Source: Clostridia bacterium (GTDB taxonomy: Bacteria > Bacillota > Clostridia > Acetivibrionales > STF1-152). Taken from it: a stretch of 64,000 nt of DNA. Of the stretch, positions 27,045 to 36,388 are shown piece after piece (the stretch's first letter is position 1; each line of letters starts with the position of its first letter). The translations under genes were made by a program, and so were the position numbers. The stretch lies in the NCBI GenBank assembly GCA_028280575.1, contig JANQLN010000077.1, positions 23,669-87,668 of the forward strand. Direction: 5' to 3'. The notes beneath the pieces are model-generated. The model was not told where the DNA came from. It saw only the letters and a program-made list of their open reading frames with translations, and made no database searches.

Positions 27045-28562
27045 ATGAAAAGACTACTAGCAATTATTATGGTACTTTTAATCATGGTTTCATTGCTGGG
27101 CTGTGCTGCAACTCCAGATGCACCTGAAGGTAAACCTGCAGACGATCCTAAGGAAAGTACCGGAGTGAAAGACGAGGGTCCTGCGGAACCTGTTGAGGTA
27201 AGTTTAGTACTGCCTGGCCCTGCTCATGAAGAGGATTTCTATATTTCAATGATAGAGGAATTCGAAAAAGCAAATTATAACATTAAGGTAAACTTGATGT
27301 TCACACCTAATGATAATGAAGCATACGGAAACGCAATTCAGCTTATGTACACAGGTGATGAAGGACTTCCCGATATTTTCAGAGTGAGCGGGTCTTTACC
27401 TACATCAATGCTAATATCATATGAAAAAGGCTGGTTGATGCCTTTAGATGATTTTATTACAGAAGATATGAAAGGCAGCTATCCTGACGGCGCATTTGCT
27501 CCGAATGGCGGACTGATGATTGAAGGTCAAATTTATGGATTACCATTAATAGCAAACCAATTCCCTGCCTTCAGGCCATTTATCTACAACATGGATATAC
27601 TTAATAAGTATGGCTACAAAGAACCAGCTAAGACTTGGGACGAATTTAAGGAAATGCTTTCAACAATTACAGAGGGCGGTGCTGGAAAGGAATTTGGTTT
27701 GGGCATCGTGGGAACGAATGCAGCAAGCTGCTTCTATGAATTAGCAGAAACAATAAGAACAAGAGTTGTTGATGCTCATCTGACAGAAGGTAACTTTGTC
27801 TTCAACATTGATACAGGTGAATCACAAGCAGCAAATGAAGCATTTATTGCCGCAGCAGAATATGTAAAAGGATTACACAAAGATGGTCTGTTGCTTCCGG
27901 GATATGAGTCTGCAAATGCAGATACTTTAATACAAAGCTTTGCTATGGGACAAGTAGCAATATTAGCCGGCCAAGCTTGGTACTCACCAAGAATAATCGA
28001 AGCAAATCCTGATTCAAACTTGAAAGTGGCATTACCACCAAAACGCGCTGCAGATGACAACGGATATCGCTACATCTATGCACCGGTTGACCCGTACTAT
28101 GCTATGAGCAGTCAATGTGAAAATCCGGAAGCTGCTTGGAAAGTACTGGAGTTTATCTCCTCTGTAGAATTCCAACAAGACTTCTATGATACACAAGGCA
28201 GGGTTACAGTCAGTTATAATAGCTATGCAGAAGGTACAATGCCAGATTACATGGCTGAAAACATGGCATTAGCAGACGAGTTCTTAAGAGTTGCGCCAAA
28301 TCCAATAGATATACATCCCGAAGCTAATATTCTTATTTCTAAAATTTTGGCTAACGCCCCAAAACCAGCTTTGAAAGATTTGTTTATGCTAAGCATTGTT
28401 GATGATGTATCCTTTGAAGAATTGGCAAAAGAGTATGATACAAAAATGAATCAAGTTATAGACGAACAAATTGCTGCAATGCAGGCAGAGGGAAGCGATA
28501 TTACAAGAGAGGCTTTAATATATCCTTCAGATTGGAATCAAGACAAAGATTATATCAAATAA
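27045..28562 (+). CDS. Sugar ABC transporter solute-binding lipoprotein
   Basis: A 505-residue family 1 extracellular solute-binding protein. The signal peptide MKRLLAIIMVLLIMVSLLGC ends in a lipobox with Cys20, so it is tethered to the membrane outside the cell. An acidic, Pro-rich linker follows, then the binding fold (VSLVLPGPAHEEDFYISMIEEFEKAN, YGLPLIANQFPAFRPFIYNMDILNKYG, AAWKVLEFISSVEFQQDFYD). It delivers a carbohydrate to the two permeases downstream. The size is at the large end for the family, fitting an oligosaccharide ligand; the ligand is not readable from sequence. Confidence 0.93.
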   Translation: MKRLLAIIMVLLIMVSLLGCAATPDAPEGKPADDPKESTGVKDEGPAEPVEVSLVLPGPAHEEDFYISMIEEFEKANYNIKVNLMFTPNDNEAYGNAIQLMYTGDEGLPDIFRVSGSLPTSMLISYEKGWLMPLDDFITEDMKGSYPDGAFAPNGGLMIEGQIYGLPLIANQFPAFRPFIYNMDILNKYGYKEPAKTWDEFKEMLSTITEGGAGKEFGLGIVGTNAASCFYELAETIRTRVVDAHLTEGNFVFNIDTGESQAANEAFIAAAEYVKGLHKDGLLLPGYESANADTLIQSFAMGQVAILAGQAWYSPRIIEANPDSNLKVALPPKRAADDNGYRYIYAPVDPYYAMSSQCENPEAAWKVLEFISSVEFQQDFYDTQGRVTVSYNSYAEGTMPDYMAENMALADEFLRVAPNPIDIHPEANILISKILANAPKPALKDLFMLSIVDDVSFEELAKEYDTKMNQVIDEQIAAMQAEGSDITREALIYPSDWNQDKDYIK

Positions 28563-28613
28563 GGATGTAAAACTAAATAGTTACACATAGAGATTCGGCT
28601 AAAAATGCATGAG

Positions 28614-28638
28614 AAAATGCTGTTTAATTACAGCAATT
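28614..28638 (+). other. Small stem-loop between binding protein and permease genes
   Basis: GCTGT/ACAGC around TTAATT, extended by AAAT/ATTT on both sides, in the 174-nt gap after the binding-protein gene. Such hairpins often give unequal mRNA levels for binding protein and permeases. There is no U-tract. Nothing else is recognisable in the gap. Confidence 0.3.
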
Positions 28639-28736
28639 TAGTAGAATTTAGCATTCACAGGATACAAAGATGGTTACAGGACTGACTTTAAGGAAGATTT
28701 AGACAGCTCTACGGATTATTTTCGTAAGGAGAAATT

Positions 28737-29648
28737 ATGAAGACAAAATTGAAAAATATTATAGATAACAAGTGGAATTATGCGTTTTTGCTTCCTATGC
28801 TTGTGCTGTTTGTTATGTTTACTCTTTATCCGATATACAATATCATTTCATACTCATTTTATGAATGGGATGGCTTCGGTCCTTTGAACAAGTTTGTTGG
28901 ATTAAGAAACTACAAAGAAGCAATCAGTGATCCTTATTACTGGAAAGCTCTTAAGAACACACTTGTATTCGCAGCGTCGCATTTATTATTTCAGGCGGGT
29001 ATATCGCTTTTAATAGCTGTAGCGCTTAATAATACCACCGCTAAATTGAAAAATATTTACAGGCTTATGATATTTCTGCCCGTTATAACCACTACCTCTG
29101 TAATAGGTATGGTAATGGCAATGATCTTCGGACCTATAAACGGACCGATAAATATGGCTCTGACAGAGCTGGGAATTATTAAAAAGCCTATAATGTTTTT
29201 AAGTTCCCCCGATCTTTCGCTTTGGAGCACTATTGCTGTATCAATTTGGAAGAATATCGGTGTAAGCCTTGTATACTGGCTTGCAGCATTGCAAACAGTA
29301 CCCAGAGATGTTTACAAGGCTGCAAAAATTGATGGTGCTAATTCTGTGCAGACTTTTTGGCGAATAACGCTTCCCATAATAGCTCCATTCGGCTTAGTTA
29401 TCGCTCTATTTGCATTTAAAAACGGATTATATCCTTTCGATATAGTTAAAACAATGACCAATGGCGGTCCCGCATTTGCTTCTGATGTTATCGATACCTA
29501 TTTGTACCGCTATGCATTCAATCCTGAGCAGTCTGTTATCAAATATGGTTTTGCATCGGCTGGAGGAATATTCTTTGCTCTGGTTGTTATAGGCATTACG
29601 TTAATTTTCAACGGCATTACAGCAAGAGTACAGGAAAAGAACAAATAA
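28737..29648 (+). CDS. Sugar ABC transporter permease (MalF/UgpA type)
   Basis: A 303-residue permease with six transmembrane segments. The typical sequences are present: FLLPMLVLFVMFTLYPIYNIISYSFYEWDGFG, a PFVGLRNY-like FVGLRNYKEA segment and the EAA loop VPRDVYKAAKIDGANSVQTFWRITLPIIAP that contacts the ATPase. TAAGGAG precedes the ATG. No ATPase gene is in the locus, so the importer probably uses a shared MsmK/UgpC-type ATPase encoded elsewhere. Confidence 0.95.
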   Translation: MKTKLKNIIDNKWNYAFLLPMLVLFVMFTLYPIYNIISYSFYEWDGFGPLNKFVGLRNYKEAISDPYYWKALKNTLVFAASHLLFQAGISLLIAVALNNTTAKLKNIYRLMIFLPVITTTSVIGMVMAMIFGPINGPINMALTELGIIKKPIMFLSSPDLSLWSTIAVSIWKNIGVSLVYWLAALQTVPRDVYKAAKIDGANSVQTFWRITLPIIAPFGLVIALFAFKNGLYPFDIVKTMTNGGPAFASDVIDTYLYRYAFNPEQSVIKYGFASAGGIFFALVVIGITLIFNGITARVQEKNK

Positions 29649-29656
29649 GAAGGAGG

Positions 29657-29702
29657 CTAGGAGCCTGTCACAGGCTCCTAGGAGTCCGCTCGGACTCTTA
29701 GG
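29657..29702 (+). repeat. Two overlapping hairpins between SD and permease start
   Basis: CTAGGAGCCTG-TCA-CAGGCTCCTAG (29657-29681, perfect 11-bp stem) overlaps CCTAGGAGTCCG-CT-CGGACTCTTAGG (29677-29702, one mismatch). Both stand between an AAGGAGG SD-like site (29650-29656) and the ATG at 29711. CTAGGAGTCCGCTCGG recurs inverted with one change at 36344-36359. It looks like a small inserted palindromic module. Confidence 0.75.
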
Positions 29703-29710
29703 CAAAGAAT

Positions 29711-30583
29711 ATGACAACAATAAAAAAGACTGTTAAGTCTAGTAAACTTTTTAAATTAAACTATATGAAAAAAAGCATTGCAACTAATGTTATATTTATC
29801 CCTTTATGCTTTTTATGGTGTTATCCATTTTTGTGGATGGTATCAAATGCATTTAAAACACCTCCTGAAATGTTCTTGAAAGGGCTGAGAATAATACCGG
29901 AAAAACCTGTATTGTATAATTTTGTCAGGGCATGGAAAGCAGCACGATTTGAGCAGTATTTGCTTAACTCAGTTATTATCACCTGCGGTGTTGTAATATT
30001 GGTGCTGATAGTGGCTTCAATGGCAGGATATGCGTTTGCTAAACAAAATCTTGCGGGGAAAAAGCTATTGCTTGCAGTATTGTTGGCGACAATGTTTTTT
30101 CCAAAAAGCGTAGGTATAATACCCATATATAAGATTATTAATGCCTTAGGACTAAACAATACCTATTTGGGAGTCATACTGGCAATTGGAGGTCCTGCAC
30201 ATGTTATGGCAATCCTGCTGTTTATGAGGTACTTTATGTCAGTTCCGAAGGAGTTGGAGGAATCAGTTAGAATAGACGGCGGAGGTTATTTAACTGTTTT
30301 TATAAGAATTATGCTTCCATTGGCTAAGCCGGTCTTTGCGACTGTCGGTATATTTAACTTCATCAGCGCATGGAACGACTTTATGGTTCCGCTTATATTT
30401 ACACTGAATAAACCCAGCATGAGAACTATAGGCGTAGGGCTATATGCATTCTTTGGCGAAGGTACAGCGGACTGGACAGGATTGTGTGCAGCGGCTACTA
30501 TAGCGATTATTCCTATTATAACAGTATTTTTAGCTTTCCAGAGGTTCTTCATAGAAGGATTGGAAGGATCTGTTAAAGGATAG
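29711..30583 (+). CDS. Sugar ABC transporter permease (MalG/UgpE type)
   Basis: A 290-residue permease with six transmembrane segments, WCYPFLWMVSNAFKTPPEMF at the start and the EAA loop VPKELEESVRIDGGGYLTVFIRIMLPLAKPV near residue 190. It pairs with the upstream permease. The start is ATG at 29711 after the double hairpin; the nearest SD-like sequence is AGGCAAAG immediately upstream, weaker than the AAGGAGG on the far side of the hairpins. Confidence 0.95.
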   Translation: MTTIKKTVKSSKLFKLNYMKKSIATNVIFIPLCFLWCYPFLWMVSNAFKTPPEMFLKGLRIIPEKPVLYNFVRAWKAARFEQYLLNSVIITCGVVILVLIVASMAGYAFAKQNLAGKKLLLAVLLATMFFPKSVGIIPIYKIINALGLNNTYLGVILAIGGPAHVMAILLFMRYFMSVPKELEESVRIDGGGYLTVFIRIMLPLAKPVFATVGIFNFISAWNDFMVPLIFTLNKPSMRTIGVGLYAFFGEGTADWTGLCAAATIAIIPIITVFLAFQRFFIEGLEGSVKG

Positions 30584-30613
30584 TGGCAGCACAGGAAGCA
30601 AAGGAGGTAAATT

Positions 30614-32200
30614 TTGGAGAATAAAAGATATAATATATTATTCATACATACAGACCAGCAGCGAGCTGACACATTGGGCTGCTATGGTAATAAGATAGTT
30701 AAAACTCCCAATATTGACAGACTTGCAGAACAGGGAACAACTTTTTTAAATGCACACTGCAGCCATCCCCTTTGTTCACCATCCAGAGCTACCTGGGTAA
30801 CGGGGGAGTATATTCATTCACATGGGTTGTGGAGAAATGGTACTGCTCTTTCATACGACAGGGACAATGTGGTCAAGGAGCTTAATCAAAATGGTTATCA
30901 AACAGGTGCTATTGGAAAAATACATCTGACTCCATACCACGGAAATCCAAATTTATATCCCGAATCAATGAGCCTGCACAATGTTGATTATGAAATTGAC
31001 AGTGAAACCTGCTGGGAATACTGGCGCAATTTCGATATGAATTATTTTGGTTATGATCATGTTCGTATGACGCTAGGACACGGTGATTACTGTATTGACG
31101 GCGGTCATTACGGACTATGGCTTGAAGATAACCATAAAGATAAAAAGGAATTATTCCTTCGTGAAAACTCCTTAGTTGATGACAAGAGTTATGATGCATG
31201 GAAATCACCCTTTGATATGGATATACATCCGGCATCATGGATAGCTGAACAAGCGGATGAGTTTTTTGAATCAAATGCTGATAATCCCTTCTTTTTATCA
31301 ATAGGAATACCTGAACCCCATCCGCCATTTCAACCTCCTCGTCCGTACTGTGATATGTATGATCCAAAGGATATTGGGCTGCCGCCAAAGCGCGAAGGTG
31401 AATGGGGCGATACACTTCCGTCCCATATTGACCATTATATATACAGGGATAAAAACGATAAGATCTCTGATAGAAGACTCCAGGAGATAATTGCGTTGTA
31501 TTACGGTATGGTCTCTCTTGTTGATGCTGCAGTTGGCAGGATACTTAATTCATTGGAGAAGCAGAATCTTTCAGACAACACAATCGTTGTGTACACATCA
31601 GATCATGGCGACTGGATGGGAGACCACGGATTGCATAGGAAGGGTGCTGTTCACATCACAGGAGTAACAAAAGTACCTATGATTATTAAGTGGCCCTTTA
31701 TATCAAAGAAGAATAATATTGTAAATGAAGTCAGCAGTCAGATAGACCTTGCGGCAACTTTCTATGATGCTTCCGGCATTAAACCCCATTCTGCAAATCA
31801 AGGAACAACTTTACGAAATGTAGTATCGGGTGAAACTGGCTCTGTAAGGGATTATGCATTGATTGAACACAGGCATGAGTGTTATGACCCGGATGGTGGA
31901 TTAAGCAAAAACATATTCGGACATCTAAAAGATGAGAGGAACAGGGAAGCGACACAGCGGGACCTTATTAACCATTTAGACCGGGATATATTTATGAAAA
32001 CGATAGTTACAGATGATTATAGATTCAGCTATGTTCCTGCACTAAACTATGGGGAATTGTTTGATCATAAAAATGATCCTCATGAGTTAAATAATCTATG
32101 GGGTAAAGGTACCGGACTAGAATCAACGGCAATGCATCGTATGCTGGATGTTCTTATAGAAACCACGTCAAAAAACTGCGAAAGGATATGGAGAGTTTAA
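30614..32200 (+). CDS. Sulfatase (type I, Cys-type), cytoplasmic
   Basis: A 528-residue sulfatase of the alkaline phosphatase superfamily. N-terminal metal site NILFIHTDQQRADTLGCYG; formylglycine site C54 in LCSPSRAT (CxPxR, the Cys that an anaerobic radical-SAM maturase would oxidise); second metal site YTSDHGDWMGDHGLHRKG. There is no signal peptide, so it should act in the cytoplasm on an imported sulfated sugar. TTG start with AAGGAGG. It follows the importer by 30 nt in the same operon. The C-terminal layout recalls choline-sulfatase and phosphonate monoester hydrolase relatives; substrate unknown. Confidence 0.92.
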   Translation: MENKRYNILFIHTDQQRADTLGCYGNKIVKTPNIDRLAEQGTTFLNAHCSHPLCSPSRATWVTGEYIHSHGLWRNGTALSYDRDNVVKELNQNGYQTGAIGKIHLTPYHGNPNLYPESMSLHNVDYEIDSETCWEYWRNFDMNYFGYDHVRMTLGHGDYCIDGGHYGLWLEDNHKDKKELFLRENSLVDDKSYDAWKSPFDMDIHPASWIAEQADEFFESNADNPFFLSIGIPEPHPPFQPPRPYCDMYDPKDIGLPPKREGEWGDTLPSHIDHYIYRDKNDKISDRRLQEIIALYYGMVSLVDAAVGRILNSLEKQNLSDNTIVVYTSDHGDWMGDHGLHRKGAVHITGVTKVPMIIKWPFISKKNNIVNEVSSQIDLAATFYDASGIKPHSANQGTTLRNVVSGETGSVRDYALIEHRHECYDPDGGLSKNIFGHLKDERNREATQRDLINHLDRDIFMKTIVTDDYRFSYVPALNYGELFDHKNDPHELNNLWGKGTGLESTAMHRMLDVLIETTSKNCERIWRV

Positions 32201-32254
32201 TAAATCTTATAGGTTTTATAACAAAAATATATAATAATAAAGGAAGTATATCAT

Positions 32255-33403
32255 ATGAAAATTAAAACAATAGAAACATTTTTAGTACCGCCTAGATGGC
32301 TGTTCTTAAAGATATCAACAGACAATGGAATATCGGGCTGGGGTGAACCTGTAGTTGAAGGAAGGGCCAGGACAGTACGGGCATGCATACATGAAATGGA
32401 AGACTATCTAATTGCTGAAGATGCAAATAATATCGAAGATATTTGGCAGAAACTATATAGATCAGGATTCTACAGAGGTGGCCCTGTATTAATGTCAGCA
32501 ATTTCAGGCATAGACCAGGCATTATGGGATATAAAAGGTAAAGCTTTAGGTGTTCCTATATATGAGCTTTTCGGAGGACAGGTCAGGCATAAAGTACGGC
32601 TTTATTCCTGGATAGCCGGGGATAAACCCAGTAATGCGGCAGTAGAAGCAAAAGAAAAGCGCGAATTGGGCTTTACAGCAATAAAAATGAATGCAACAGA
32701 TGAAACAGACTATATAGACAGCAATGGGAAGATTGATGAAGTTATTGAGCGTGTCGGTGCAATACGAGATGCCTGCGGGAATAGTTTAGGTATTGCTTTG
32801 GATTTCCACGGGCGGCTGCATAAAGCCACGGCCAAAGCACTTATGAAGGAGTTAGTGCCATATAGAATTATGTTTATTGAGGAACCGGTCCTGGCAGAGA
32901 ATCTGGATGCTCTAAAAGTAATAGCACAGCATACACCAGCACCGATTGCTACGGGTGAAAGAATGTATTCCCGCTGGGACTTTAAAAGGATATTACATGA
33001 AGGATATGTGGATATTATACAGCCGGATTTATCCCATGCGGGCGGTATTAGCGAATGCAGGAAGATTGCAGCCATGGCAGAAGCATATGATGTGTCAGTA
33101 GCTCCTCACTGTCCGTTAGGTCCAATAGCCTTAGCTTCGTGTTTGCAGCTGGACACTTGTACTCCAAATGCGACTATACAGGAACAGAGCCTGGGAATCC
33201 ATTATAATAAGGGAAATGATTTGTTGGATTATCTGCAGGATAACTCTGTATTCGAGTTTAAAGAAGGATACGTAGATGCGTTTAAAAATCCCGGCCTTGG
33301 CATAGAAATCAATGAAGATTATGTAAGACAGCAAAGCCAAACAGAGCACAACTGGAAGAGCCCTGTATGGCGCCATGAAGATGGCAGTATTGCAGAATGG
33401 TAA
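32255..33403 (+). CDS. dgoD: Galactonate dehydratase-like enolase superfamily enzyme
   Basis: A 382-residue member of the mandelate racemase branch of the enolase superfamily, very like D-galactonate dehydratase (DgoD, yielding 2-keto-3-deoxygalactonate). Visible: KISTDNGISGWGEPVVEGR, IDQALWDIKGKALGVPIYELFGG, metal/catalytic segments DFHGRLHKA, FIEEPV, TGERMYSRWDF and the C-terminal HCPLGPIALASCLQLD and EQSLGIHYN. AAGGAAG precedes the ATG. Together with the sulfatases this suggests breakdown of a sulfated galactose-type or related sugar acid; other aldonate substrates remain possible. No kinase or aldolase for the next steps is in the window. Confidence 0.85.
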   Translation: MKIKTIETFLVPPRWLFLKISTDNGISGWGEPVVEGRARTVRACIHEMEDYLIAEDANNIEDIWQKLYRSGFYRGGPVLMSAISGIDQALWDIKGKALGVPIYELFGGQVRHKVRLYSWIAGDKPSNAAVEAKEKRELGFTAIKMNATDETDYIDSNGKIDEVIERVGAIRDACGNSLGIALDFHGRLHKATAKALMKELVPYRIMFIEEPVLAENLDALKVIAQHTPAPIATGERMYSRWDFKRILHEGYVDIIQPDLSHAGGISECRKIAAMAEAYDVSVAPHCPLGPIALASCLQLDTCTPNATIQEQSLGIHYNKGNDLLDYLQDNSVFEFKEGYVDAFKNPGLGIEINEDYVRQQSQTEHNWKSPVWRHEDGSIAEW

Positions 33404-33496
33404 ACATAGCAAAAAGTGAATTTGAGGTATGGCGTGAAAAAGAATATTCTTTTTTTCTTGTTGATCAAAAGGTCTAAATGACTGAAACAAAACGCA

Positions 33497-33526
33497 TTAC
33501 CTTTTTTCTACAATTAGTGTTATAAT
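33497..33526 (+). promoter_or_regulatory. Candidate promoter of hipA-like gene
   Basis: TTACCT (33497-33502), 18-nt spacer and a perfect TATAAT (33521-33526), about 70 nt upstream of the GTG start. It suggests the kinase gene has its own transcription start inside the sulfatase locus. Confidence 0.45.
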
Positions 33527-33598
33527 ATATAGCAATAAAGGATAGCCTTCAAGATAGATGAGCTACGCAAATCTGTGATGAACAGGAGGGATATTTCC

Positions 33599-34804
33599 GT
33601 GATATATACATTAATGAGCAAAAATACACCTGTATTGGATTTGGAAATTCATGGGGAAACGGCAAGCATATTAAAAATTGTTGAGATTCATAATAAAAAG
33701 CATCTGCCTGTTGGTGTACGCATATCAGAAAAAAAAACTGATATAAGCTCATTAAACAAGTGGTGGCAGGGACGCTCAATTCCCGCAAGCCGTTACGGTA
33801 TAAGGGATGCGCTTGAAATTATGCAAGTACCGTATACTGAGCAACTGCTGCTAAAATGCTTCGGACTTAGCCTGTCCGACCAGTACTGGATAAATCCAAA
33901 AAGTAATCCGATGGAATGGAATAAGGTGAATTTTTTTGAGAACACATTCAGTGATGATGTCGGTAATGTATTGTTTGGTCAAGAAGTACAGAGCGAGGAC
34001 CTGGATTTAATGTCACCGGATAATACTTCCGATGGCTGGCTGAAGAAGAAATGGAAAATTATTGACGGGAAACTCTGCCTCATCAAAGCAGGAAGTAATC
34101 CATTTAACCAGGAGCCGTTAAATGAAGTTGTTGCAAGTGCCATTCAAAGACGACTTAAAAAAGAACCATATACATCATATGCATTAGTGTGGGAGAACAA
34201 CTATCCATACAGTGTATGCGAAAACTTCATTAATACCGATACCGAATTGGTGAGCGCGTGGAACATCTGCCAAACGGAGAAAAAACCGAATCATGTATCG
34301 CCATACAACCATTATTTGAGTTGCTGTGAGCACCTGGGAATACCCAATATTAAAGAGAGCATTGACTATATGCTGGCTGTTGATTTCATTATCGCCAATA
34401 GTGACCGTCACTATAGCAATTTCGGTGCGGTAAGGGATGTAAACACTCTTGAATGGACCGGTGCAGCACCCCTGTTCGATTGTGGCACAAGTATGTGGCA
34501 TGACCAACTGGTGCAAAACATCAAACCTCACAAGGATGTACCAAGCAAACCGTTTAAAAGTTACCATTCAGAGCAGATAAAATTGGCTGGTTCACTTGAA
34601 TGGATAGATTTTTCAGCACTTCATGGAATAGATGAAGAATGCAAAGAAATACTTAAAGCTTCTGCATACATAGATACGGCAAGGTGCGATGCTTTGTGTT
34701 ATGGAATCCGTAAAAGAATTGAATTGCTTCAAAGCCTGATGATGAAACAAGGTGTTATTAATGTCAATGGAAAAACACACCAGGAAATGAATCTTAAAAT
34801 GTAA
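33599..34804 (+). CDS. Orphan HipA-like kinase domain protein
   Basis: A 401-residue protein with a HipA-type kinase fold in its second half: KLCLIKAGSNPFNQEPLNEVVASAI (nucleotide-binding Lys region), the catalytic-loop-like IIANSDRHYSNFGAVRD and PLFDCGTSMW in place of the metal-binding DFG-type motif. The N-terminal 130 residues are not the usual HipA N-domain. No HipB-like DNA-binding antitoxin is adjacent. I use the GTG at 33599, with AGGAGGG 10 nt upstream, since the track start overlaps this SD. HipA kinases phosphorylate proteins such as tRNA synthetases; here the target is unknown. Confidence 0.75.
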   Translation: MIYTLMSKNTPVLDLEIHGETASILKIVEIHNKKHLPVGVRISEKKTDISSLNKWWQGRSIPASRYGIRDALEIMQVPYTEQLLLKCFGLSLSDQYWINPKSNPMEWNKVNFFENTFSDDVGNVLFGQEVQSEDLDLMSPDNTSDGWLKKKWKIIDGKLCLIKAGSNPFNQEPLNEVVASAIQRRLKKEPYTSYALVWENNYPYSVCENFINTDTELVSAWNICQTEKKPNHVSPYNHYLSCCEHLGIPNIKESIDYMLAVDFIIANSDRHYSNFGAVRDVNTLEWTGAAPLFDCGTSMWHDQLVQNIKPHKDVPSKPFKSYHSEQIKLAGSLEWIDFSALHGIDEECKEILKASAYIDTARCDALCYGIRKRIELLQSLMMKQGVINVNGKTHQEMNLKM

Positions 34805-34853
34805 TTTGTATTTAATATCAAGTTGAAATATATAATCAAAGGGAGTTGATTAA

Positions 34854-36311
34854 ATGTCTGTTAAAAACAGCAAAAAACCGAACATTGTTTTTATATTGTC
34901 AGATGATCAAGGGCCATGGGCAATGGGGTGCTCAGGGAATAAAGAATTAATAACACCGAATATAGATAGATTGGCAGAAGAAGGTATTCGATTCAACAAT
35001 TTTTTCTGTGTATCACCGGTATGTTCACCTGCACGTGCGTCAATTCTAACAGGAAGAATACCCTCACAGCATGGAGTGCATGACTGGATTCGTTCCGGTA
35101 ATATTGATTATGACAGTTTATCGGATGAAATGAAACAATTTGGAAGCTTAAAGGATGAAAGTAAACCCATAGATTATCTAAAAGGACAATTAGCTTATAC
35201 CGAAATACTTGCACAAAATAGTTACAAGTGCGGCATGGTGGGTAAATGGCATTTAGGGAATAGCGTGGTTAGGCAGAAAGGGTTTGAATATTGGTCGGTT
35301 CTTGCCAAAGGAGGCTGTAAATACTTTCAGCCTGAACTGATACGAAATGATAAAGTGGTCCTGGGAAATAAATATGTAACCGACCTCATTACCGAAGATG
35401 CTGTAAAATTTTTGGACCAAAGCAGGGATGAAGATAGGCCTTTTTATTTAAGTGTCCATTATACCGCACCTCACGCTCCCTGGAGTAAAGATGACCATCC
35501 GGAAGAAATTTGGAATTTGTACAAGGATTGTGAATTTGCGTCCGTACCAAATGTACCTATGCACCCATGGATCATTGAAGGAGCCAAGCGTTTTAAAGGA
35601 GATAAAAGAAGAGAAGCCCTTCAAGGTTACTTTGCCGCAATAACGGCTATGGATAGAGGTATTGGCAGAATAATACAAAAACTTGAGCAAACGGGACTAA
35701 GAGAAAATACAGTCATTATTTTTACTTCTGACAATGGCATGAATATGGGCCATCACGGCATTTTCGGAAAAGGGAACGGAACATTCCCTCTAAATATGTA
35801 TGATACATCGGTAAAAGTGCCTATGTTAATATCTTTACCGGATTTAAGCATTAAAAATGAAGTCTGTGAAGAAATGTTAAGCCATTACGATATAATGCCT
35901 ACATTATTGGAATACTTAGGATTTGAAAATCCCGTCAAAGAAAAACTGCCGGGACAAAGCTTCATGCCCATATTAAAGGGAGTAAAAAAAGCAGGAAGAG
36001 AAGACGTTGTCATATTTGATGAATATGGTCCTGTCCGGATGATACGTACAAAAGAGTGGAAATATGTACACAGGTATCCCTATGGCCCTCATGAATTATA
36101 TGACCTGATTAATGACCCGGACGAAAGCAAAAATTTAATTGGTGAAGATTCATGTAGACAAATAACACTTGATTTAAAAGGCAGATTGGAAGCATGGTTT
36201 ATAAAATATGCAGATCCCGCTTTTGACGGCAGCAAAGAAGGAGTAAAAGGAAAAGGCCAGTTAAATCTGGCAGGGCCTGCAGGAAAAGGAAACAAAAATT
36301 TCTATGGTTAG
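34854..36311 (+). CDS. Second sulfatase (type I, Cys-type), cytoplasmic
   Basis: A 485-residue sulfatase distinct from the one at 30.6 kb. Metal-binding IVFILSDDQGPWAMGC, formylglycine site C57 in VCSPARASILTG, GMVGKWHLG, the second metal site FTSDNGMNMGHHGIFGKGNG, and HELYDLINDPDESKNLIGE near the C-terminus. No signal peptide, so it is predicted to be cytoplasmic. GGGAG precedes the ATG. It closes the sugar locus and is followed by a hairpin. Two different sulfatases suggest a substrate sulfated at more than one position. Confidence 0.92.
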   Translation: MSVKNSKKPNIVFILSDDQGPWAMGCSGNKELITPNIDRLAEEGIRFNNFFCVSPVCSPARASILTGRIPSQHGVHDWIRSGNIDYDSLSDEMKQFGSLKDESKPIDYLKGQLAYTEILAQNSYKCGMVGKWHLGNSVVRQKGFEYWSVLAKGGCKYFQPELIRNDKVVLGNKYVTDLITEDAVKFLDQSRDEDRPFYLSVHYTAPHAPWSKDDHPEEIWNLYKDCEFASVPNVPMHPWIIEGAKRFKGDKRREALQGYFAAITAMDRGIGRIIQKLEQTGLRENTVIIFTSDNGMNMGHHGIFGKGNGTFPLNMYDTSVKVPMLISLPDLSIKNEVCEEMLSHYDIMPTLLEYLGFENPVKEKLPGQSFMPILKGVKKAGREDVVIFDEYGPVRMIRTKEWKYVHRYPYGPHELYDLINDPDESKNLIGEDSCRQITLDLKGRLEAWFIKYADPAFDGSKEGVKGKGQLNLAGPAGKGNKNFYG

Positions 36312-36316
36312 TTGAG

Positions 36317-36365
36317 GCTCGGAAAGTCTTGCATGCAGATTTCCCGAGCAGACTCCTAGTTTTTG
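36317..36365 (+). terminator. Hairpin after second sulfatase, with repeated module
   Basis: GCTCGGAAA...TTTCCCGAGC (36317-36349) forms a near-perfect long stem, then GACTCCTAG and five Ts. It may terminate the sugar operon. Its right flank (36344-36359) is the reverse complement of CTAGGAGTCTGCTCGG, one base different from the module at 29678-29693. Confidence 0.55.
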
Positions 36366-36388
36366 ACAAAACCGGTCCTATGTCAAGT

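Noticed and set aside
30909-31415. 168-residue minus-strand ORF inside sulfatase 1
   Set aside because: Shadow of the sulfatase frame; no SD.
33397-33477. 26-residue ORF overlapping the dgoD stop
   Set aside because: Too short to support and no SD of its own.
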